DNA of 64,000 nt from Coix lacryma-jobi var. lacryma-jobi (Eukaryota > Streptophyta > Magnoliopsida > Poales > Poaceae). The stretch's first letter is position 1. Each line of letters begins with the position of its first letter. Positions 58,116 through 64,000 of this stretch are shown piece by piece. The notes beneath the pieces were generated by a model. The model was not told the DNA's origin, did no database searches, and saw only the letters and a program-made list of their open reading frames with translations. A program made the translations under genes and the position numbers. The stretch is from NCBI GenBank assembly GCA_009763385.1, contig CM019822.1:26964842-27028841 (forward strand), given 5' to 3'.

Positions 58116-59264
58116 CGAGCCCTCACCGGAACCCCTGGGTTCCCAGCAAGCGTCGCCACACCGTGGCGCACTCACCACACCACACAGCCGAGAGAAGAGA
58201 GTAGCGAAGGAGCGGAGCCATGGAGGATCGGGCGCCGCCGCGGAATTCGTCGGCGCCGAGGAAGAGGACCGCAAGCGGAGCACGGGGTTAACCAGGAGCT
58301 GCACGGCACAGCAACTGGAGCTACACGGCCTCGAATCGCCCTGCACCGCTATCCTATCTTCACCGCCACCACGGTAAGCCTCATGCCGCCTCCGCCATCT
58401 TCGTCCTCTGCATCGGCCATGGCGCCCGTACCGGAGCGCGCAGGCCAGAGCCTCTACCGGCTCGGAGCGAACTCACACCACCGCGCACACGTTGATGCCT
58501 CATGAACCGCACTCCGAACTAGGTAGGGAGACCGAGCTCACGACGATGAAACGCATGCACGTCGCCGCGAACTGACGCGCCGCGGCGAAACGTTGACCCA
58601 AACGCTATAGCCCACAAGAGACGCTGCTGGATAGCCGATGGTGATCACCACTCGAAGTAGAATCCCGTGCACACTCTAGTTGAAGCCATAGACCGAGGAG
58701 CATTCTAGCCGAGAGGGTGAGACGTCGTGACCATGCGCGACGTCGCGGCTGGGCATGCCGTGGCGAACCTGTGCTCCAGTTGCCACGGGCCTCGAGTTGG
58801 GAAACTAACTGGCCGCATAGCATCACCGAGTGATGGAGAACACCGTGCGCGCCATAGAATTAACTGGTGACCGGTAATGAGCTTGTCCCGATGTCGCATG
58901 GTCACGCCGCTGCGTGCCGCCGTGCGAGATCATACGCGTGGAGTTGCTACCGGGATTACTGATGGCAGCAGCATGATCTAGAGGCAGTAGAGGAGATGGG
59001 AAGGAGACCGTATGATTGAATTTGGTTGGGGAGGAGCGGAGCGAGCCAAACGGCATAACACCGCCGCGGCTCTGCCGCCAAGTCACCCACGCTGGCCGCT
59101 AGGATCACCAGATCACGGAATTGGAGGCTTGGATCGATCCGCCGTAGAAGCACGAGCACGCTGAAGCACAGAATCGAGTCCGGGAAGGCGAAGTTGAGCA
59201 CCGGCGCAAGCGCGCCGTTGGCGGAGCGCCGCCGTAACAAAACAGAGGAGAAAGGGGAGAAAAT

Positions 59265-59617
59265 ACCGATTCGCCCGAGGCTCGAGGTTGAAGGAGGCCT
59301 CGGTGCAAAACACCGATTCGCCCGAGGCTCGAGGTTGAAGGAGGCCTCGGTGCAAAACACCGATTCGCCCGAGGCTCGAGGCCGAGAGAAGTCTCGGTGC
59401 AAAACACCGATTCGCCCGAGGCTCGAGGTTGAAGGAGGCCTCGGTGCAAAACACCGATTCGCCCGAGGCTCGAGGTTGAAGGAGGCCTCGGTGCAAAACA
59501 CCGATTCGCCCGAGGCTCGAGGCCGAGAGAAGTCTCGGTGCAAAACACCGATTCGCCGAGGCTCGAGGCTGAGGGAGGCCTCGGAGCAAAACACCGACTC
59601 GCCCGAGGCTCGAGGGT
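59265..59617 (+). repeat. 47-bp minisatellite in LTR B
   Basis: Unit starts at 59265, 59312, 59359, 59406, 59453, 59500, 59547 and 59593 (last partial). Two variants alternate as A-A-B-A-A-B, so a 141-bp higher-order unit is present twice, followed by a hybrid unit. Because 47 is not divisible by three, the array is open in all three minus frames, which produces false open frames of 180-216 codons. Confidence 0.95.
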
Positions 59618-61646
59618 AGCGTCCTCGGCATCACCGTCCGAGGGAGGCCTCGGCTCACTCGAGGGACGCGAACAGAAGCGTCCGAGTTGACGTAATGCTG
59701 ACGTCATGCTGACATCAACACCCGTTGACCAAGTCAACGCTGACCGCGGACCCACCTGTCATTCACTAACTCCGAACTGACCAGTCACAGAGCGACACGT
59801 GTCGTCACCCTGTTTAACCTGTCATTTGTTATTTTCAGAAAATAGAATAAACTTCGGAAATTCATAACTAATTCATACAGACTCCAAAAATAGTGGTTCA
59901 AGTTGCTAAATTCATCTAAAATCGAGATCTACCTAATGGTACCATGTTTGAGTGCATTTGGATCTTTTGAATTTTCATTCGTTCTTTGTGCTATTCTATA
60001 GATGTCGCTAATGCGACCGTTTCGTACGTTTTCAGAGCCGGAAGGGACGCCTGACAACGAGGATCACGTCTACGAGGAGGAACAAGACCACGATCAATCT
60101 CAAGGTGCCACAGCCCATCCAACCTCGTAGATCCCATTACGCATGTTAAACTACATTTCTAATTTAATGATGCTCAGTATAGGACTTGCATGATAGATTT
60201 GCTTGTAAGCCCATACCTTGACGCAACCTATCCCTTGCTACCCAGCTGATAGGATAGACACACGCGCTGTAAATACTATCTTGATTATATTTATTTGTGC
60301 TACGGTGAAAACCGGTGCATAATGCTATACGGTGTATATCGGGGAGTGTGCTGCGTGTGTTTTGGGTGAGTATGGTGGTGAGGGTTGTGTCGACCAAGCC
60401 GGAATATATGACGAGCCTGGTGCGAGTCTTGCCGTAGGGCATATCTGGATGCCCCTGTGGTGTGAAACCTGTGGCGGGTTAAATGGTGACATGAGGTGGA
60501 TCTGGGTGTGAGCCGCTGGTGGAGCCCAGATCAGGAGCGTGCTGTGGTGGCACATATAATAAAACCCTTTGAGAAGACATTCCGGCTTAGTCACCCTAGA
60601 TTGGTGCGGGATCTGGACCACGGGGAAATACCTTTACAAGCCACTCGCTCCTTATGGACGGGGACGGTCGGACTACCTGGTAGGGTAATGCCATTACTGC
60701 TAGGCGAGAGAGTGCAAGGAAGGTACGGGTATCAGAGTCCCACACCCTTCCGAGACGATCACGGCTCCCCCTTCGGGAGAGGGATCGTGACTTCACAGAC
60801 TTAGCCACCCAGACATACTTGAGGTGAATCCAGGGCTGAGTGGTAGGGTGGCATTACTCTAGGCTGGCAAGCGGCCGGTATCCGCCTAGGCACATCCGGG
60901 GTGCTGATGATGGCGATCTTGTGGATATTGTAGAACCTCTGCAGAGTGTATGGTTGATCGATCGATACGTTGGCCAATTCGTTGGCCGCGGACCTTTTTC
61001 CCTGACCTGTTTCCGACTAGTGAGAGCTTCTCTTTCTCCCTCTGGTAAGAGTGTGTCGGCCGTGAGTCAGGTGAGACTGCGGGCCGTTGAGACAAAGGCT
61101 GGGAGGGAGCTGGCCTCTGTCGACTGAGCGAGAGTATGTGTGTGTGAGGGAATGGTGAATTGGTGATGGATACGGTGATAAGTTAAAATGGTGAAACATG
61201 ATAAACATACATAATTATTATACTGTTATGCATAGGAAAACCCAGCCTGCTAGGTCTGAATTTCATTTACCTGTTGCATCCACTACCACATATAAATCAT
61301 ATAGGATGGGAAAGTGTGGCCAGTACAAATCGTACTGAAAATTAAGGTTTCAGGTTCCGAGGAGGAGTACCACTCCGAGGAGTTCGAGGAATAGGGGGTT
61401 TTCGCTTCTACGCTCAAGTTGGAGTTCGATCGCGCTTCTTCGTCTACTTCAAGCTGTTCCGGATGCGGTTTATCTAAATTTTCGCCTGTTGGCGATGTAA
61501 TAAATGTATTAGCGTATTAAGTACTTTTATTATTCGAAGTATGGATTGTGATATTTGACTGGATTATCGGGTAATTTGACTCGAAAGAGTTTTATTACAC
61601 TTGACTCTGTGGATTTTCCCTTCGTGGAAAATCAGGTCATTTCAGT

Positions 61647-61659
61647 TGGTATCGGAGCC
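61647..61659 (+). other. Primer binding site of element B
   Basis: tggtatcggagcc, 2 nt after LTR B; initiator-tRNA-Met type. Confidence 0.8.
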
Positions 61660-61809
61660 ATACTTGACCTTAGGACGAAACCCCTAGAAAATGGACGTTA
61701 GAAACAGGAAGCCACTCTCCTTCGGTTATATACCGACCCTGCATTTACTTTTTCAATGCAAGACTTATCTTACTATGGACTTGCTAACCTTAGCTTTTGA
61801 TACGTGCAG

Positions 61810-63033
61810 ATGGAGACAACCCCAGTGTATCCGCCGCTAGGACCTTTGCTCAGCCTCACTGCAAAGTGTGTTTCCAACGGCGAAGGGATCGCAGGAATTC
61901 CACTTACCCTGCGTGAAGTCCTTGTGGCATTAGGAGTCCCAGTTGATCAAATTCTGTATACTTGCTCTGGAGAGCCAGCACTTGAGGGCGGACTCAGGGC
62001 ACCTATAGTGGCCAGACTGGAGATACCCGCAAGTCAAACCCTGCCATCCGTTCCAGCTTACTCAGAGATGGTGATTGGAGAGACCATTGATGAGTGCGTG
62101 CAGGCAGTGTCCTTTCAAGCACTCAAGGTTGTAACACGAGACAACAGAGACCACTTGAAGAATACAGAGTTCCGGTTACTACCCCAGGCCTTACACCCTC
62201 ACCTCACTCAGGTTGAGCAGGAGCATGCCTATACCCAGACTGTACTTGCCGAAGCCGATCCCTGCCTACGCACCACAGCTTACCATTTGTATGACCTGAA
62301 CAACTATGCAAGTCACCTTGAGCTCAAACAGACTGCAGCTCGCAACCACCTGATGGAGTGCCAGGAAGCGACCAAGATTGAGAGGTCCGTTCAGGAGGAA
62401 CTAAGAGCTACTATAGCAAAACTACAAGACAAGTTGGAGCGACAAGAGGAATGGCACAAGGCGGAAGTGGCAGATCTGCGATACAAGGCTGCAGATTTGG
62501 GAAACGACAACTGGTATCTGGACTGTCGAGTGCTGGAATTGCAAAGAAACTTGGAAGAAAGAACGGAAGCATTAAACCAGAGTTGGAACCGGAAGAAGAA
62601 TCAAGGCATGGAGTTTCTAAAACTTCAAAACAAGGTGAAGGCCCTGGAACAAGAAGTCAAGGAGATGCAGGTGAAAGCGTTGCGTAACCAAGGCCACCTG
62701 ATAGAATATGTCAAGAACATAGAGTACTTACAAGAGAAATGCGAGCGAACTCGGGATGCCTGGAAGAAGTCAGACAGAAAACGACTCAGGGAGATGAAGA
62801 GCATCTGGGAGAAACTACCCAAAGAAGAACGCATCAAAACCCGACCCAGGACTGAGGATTTTGAGCTGGCACCCACCCGACTCAACCTCGACGCTTGCCC
62901 TGTTCTACCTGGAGCCAAGCCTACTGAAGAGCTTGCCGAAGCGCTTAAGTATGTAGCCCGACTCCACAAGACTAACGAGGACATCGAAGCTGAGGACAGT
63001 CGCTTTCCGGAAGCAGTGTACGGGCAGGAGTAG
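61810..63033 (+). CDS. Extra ORF upstream of gag: dsRBD-like N-terminus plus coiled coil
   Basis: 407 codons from the first ATG (61810), intact, between the PBS and gag of element B. I do not recognise it as a named family. Residues 31-108 read as helix, three strands and a helix (LREVLVALGVPVDQILYTCS..., APIVARLEIP, YSEMVIG, ETIDECVQAVSFQALKVV), a pattern resembling a double-stranded-RNA-binding domain; this is inference. Residues about 185-335 are strongly coiled-coil, rich in Glu, Lys, Leu and Gln heptads (VQEELRATIAKLQDKLERQEE...). The C-terminal 70 residues are Pro-containing and acidic. It has no zinc knuckle, protease or RT motif. The ATG follows tgcag, a possible 3' splice site. The stop TAG (63031-63033) is followed by a donor-like gtgtgagtg. 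Confidence 0.75.
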   Translation: METTPVYPPLGPLLSLTAKCVSNGEGIAGIPLTLREVLVALGVPVDQILYTCSGEPALEGGLRAPIVARLEIPASQTLPSVPAYSEMVIGETIDECVQAVSFQALKVVTRDNRDHLKNTEFRLLPQALHPHLTQVEQEHAYTQTVLAEADPCLRTTAYHLYDLNNYASHLELKQTAARNHLMECQEATKIERSVQEELRATIAKLQDKLERQEEWHKAEVADLRYKAADLGNDNWYLDCRVLELQRNLEERTEALNQSWNRKKNQGMEFLKLQNKVKALEQEVKEMQVKALRNQGHLIEYVKNIEYLQEKCERTRDAWKKSDRKRLREMKSIWEKLPKEERIKTRPRTEDFELAPTRLNLDACPVLPGAKPTEELAEALKYVARLHKTNEDIEAEDSRFPEAVYGQE

Positions 63034-63328
63034 GTGTGAGTGATGACCCTGCGTGGTCATGTGATGAGTTCCAGTGTGTGTCACCCATGAGATGTATTCC
63101 CGAGTTGTACCCACGATGCGTAGTACGAATAAATTATTTATTAAATAAGACAAACATGTTATGAGTGTTCGGATTTTATTGCGTCTTATGGATCTTTATC
63201 GCTTCTTTGTTTGAGTGCAGGATAGAATAATGATTTCTTTAACTCGTTGAAATGACTCCAATAAAACTTGAAAGCAATGATTAAACAATTAACATATATA
63301 CTAAAACTCTATCTATTCTATGACACAG
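63034..63328 (+). other. Spacer between the extra ORF and gag
   Basis: 295 nt, AT-rich, starting gtgtgagtg and ending cacag directly before the gag ATG. It has the features of a possible intron (GT...AG with a pyrimidine-rich end), but this is untested. Confidence 0.4.
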
Positions 63329-64000
63329 ATGTCGCTACGCCGCTCAGTACGTCTGAGCCACCCGCGTGATCTGACTCCTGAACCCGCTGTAAGAGCTGGG
63401 CGATTCCGTGGACGAGGACGCGGGGCTGGAAACGGTCGTGGCCGTGGAGGAAGACGTGGAGTACCATCCAATATGGAGCAGACGCCACCACCAGCAGAGG
63501 ATGACCATGTTCCCGCTGATGATCACGTGCCAATCGGCGCGGCACCACCGCCTCCACCACCGCCAGCACCACCAAGTCTGGCTGAAGTGATGGCTCAACA
63601 GACTCAGCTGCTAGCTGCACTCGTAGAGGGTGCAAATCGTCGCAATGGTGGTCAATACAATGACTTTCAAAGGAAGCTTGAAGGATTCATCAAACTCAGG
63701 CCACCTACCTATGATGGCACCGATCCTGATCCACTCGCTGCCAACGACTGGCTACGTGAGATGGAAAAGAAGCTCGACCTTACCATGCTGTCCGATGAAG
63801 AGTGTGTTGGAGCCGCTACCCATCAGCTCACTGGTGCAGCCCGTGCCTGGTGGGACAGCTTCAGTGACTCTCATGAGAATCCAGCTGGGATTACTTGGGA
63901 TGAGTTCGTGGAAGCTTTCACTAACTATCACGTTCCTGAAGGCGTGATGCAAGCTAAGGCAGAAGAGTTTCGTAACATTAAGATGGGGAATGAGAAGGTT
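63329..64000 (+). CDS. gag: Gag of element B, 5' part (runs off the window)
   Basis: Open for 224 codons from ATG 63329 to the window end without a stop. Residues about 25-47 form an Arg/Gly-rich tract (GRFRGRGRG...GRGRGGRRG), followed by a Pro-rich stretch. The Tekay-type gag core follows: FIKLRPPTYDGTDPDPLAANDWLREMEKKLDL, ATHQLTGAARAWWDSF and ITWDEFVEAFTNYHVPEGV. It is closely comparable in layout to the gag at 7711, apart from the basic N-terminal tract. An RGG-like tract suggests RNA binding in addition to the usual zinc knuckle, which would lie beyond the window. Confidence 0.85.
   Translation, partial: MSLRRSVRLSHPRDLTPEPAVRAGRFRGRGRGAGNGRGRGGRRGVPSNMEQTPPPAEDDHVPADDHVPIGAAPPPPPPPAPPSLAEVMAQQTQLLAALVEGANRRNGGQYNDFQRKLEGFIKLRPPTYDGTDPDPLAANDWLREMEKKLDLTMLSDEECVGAATHQLTGAARAWWDSFSDSHENPAGITWDEFVEAFTNYHVPEGVMQAKAEEFRNIKMGNEKV

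Larger units (their letters stand above)
57308..61644 (+). repeat. 5' LTR of element B, 4337 bp
   Basis: Starts tgtaacaacccac and ends ...tcaggtcatttca. The preceding tgtgt (57303-57307) is the expected duplication; its right-hand copy is outside the window. The LTR has a TATA box at 58107-58114, a 47-bp minisatellite (59265-59617), three TGACG-type motifs (59688-59717), a perfect G-box palindrome cgacacgtgtcg (59793-59804) and the CTCTGCAGAG palindrome (60937-60946). It is related to LTR A over the last 1.3 kb, but their ends differ, so they are not a pair. Confidence 0.85.

Noticed and set aside
58956..59755. Three overlapping minus-strand frames of 181-216 codons
   Set aside because: They are the 47-bp minisatellite read in three phases.
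44798..61644. LTR A and LTR B as the two LTRs of one element
   Set aside because: Their starts and ends differ, each is followed by its own PBS, and they match only in parts of the 3' third.

Overview
The window is nuclear DNA from a grass (Poaceae), probably a panicoid such as sorghum, sugarcane, Miscanthus or maize. This rests on nested Athila-type and chromovirus Ty3/gypsy elements with multi-kilobase LTRs, Stowaway (CTCCCTCC termini), PIF/Harbinger-type and CACTA transposons, spliceosomal introns, and fragments of two plant nuclear genes. The species cannot be fixed from sequence alone. There is no bacterial-type gene cluster, CRISPR array or intact host gene.

Layout. (1) 1-17389: right-hand part of a non-autonomous Athila-type element (gag-pro only, + strand). 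Its 3' LTR is split by a complete, very young Tekay-like chromovirus (3898-15779, two 3432-bp LTRs, TSD tcaag). (2) 17390-39943: a CACTA element (18621-19645, TSD gta) followed by an unusual array. A 433-bp module (CACTA right half plus flank) occurs three times, separated by two copies of the 5' part of a nucleostemin-like GTPase gene (NSN1/GNL3). Module copy 2 carries a minus-strand solo LTR (23132-26133, TSD tttgc). NSN1 copy 2 carries an Athila-type element in its 5' region (27636-36906, minus strand, TSD gccgc). (3) 39944-44133: intergenic or 3'-flanking DNA with several MITEs, including a 436-bp MULE-type palindrome with a 9-bp TSD. (4) 44134-44797: C-terminal part of an mTERF gene (minus strand), cut by an LTR element at 44798. 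(5) 44798-64000: LTR 'A' (44798-55483, itself carrying a Stowaway MITE and a 4.4-kb solo LTR) with its PBS and a degenerate leader. Into this is inserted element 'B': LTR 57308-61644, PBS, an extra ORF upstream of gag, and gag running off the window end.

How the parts relate. Relative ages follow from nesting: mTERF and NSN1 sequence is oldest, the NSN1 array and LTR A came next, and the solo LTRs and the minus-strand Athila-type element landed inside them. The chromovirus at 3898 is the youngest dated element, with about eight LTR differences. The non-autonomous gag-pro element and the pol-bearing minus-strand element share a core promoter, palindromic U3 motifs, a 19-nt block about 470 nt before the LTR and a pre-PPT hairpin, so the second family is a plausible source of proteins for the first.

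Most worth following up: a 100-bp GC-AG intron-like segment inside the chromovirus gag; a 7-8-bp stem-loop 19-20 nt before the 3' LTR in three elements with compensatory base changes; and an extra ORF in element B with a possible dsRNA-binding-like fold and a long coiled coil.
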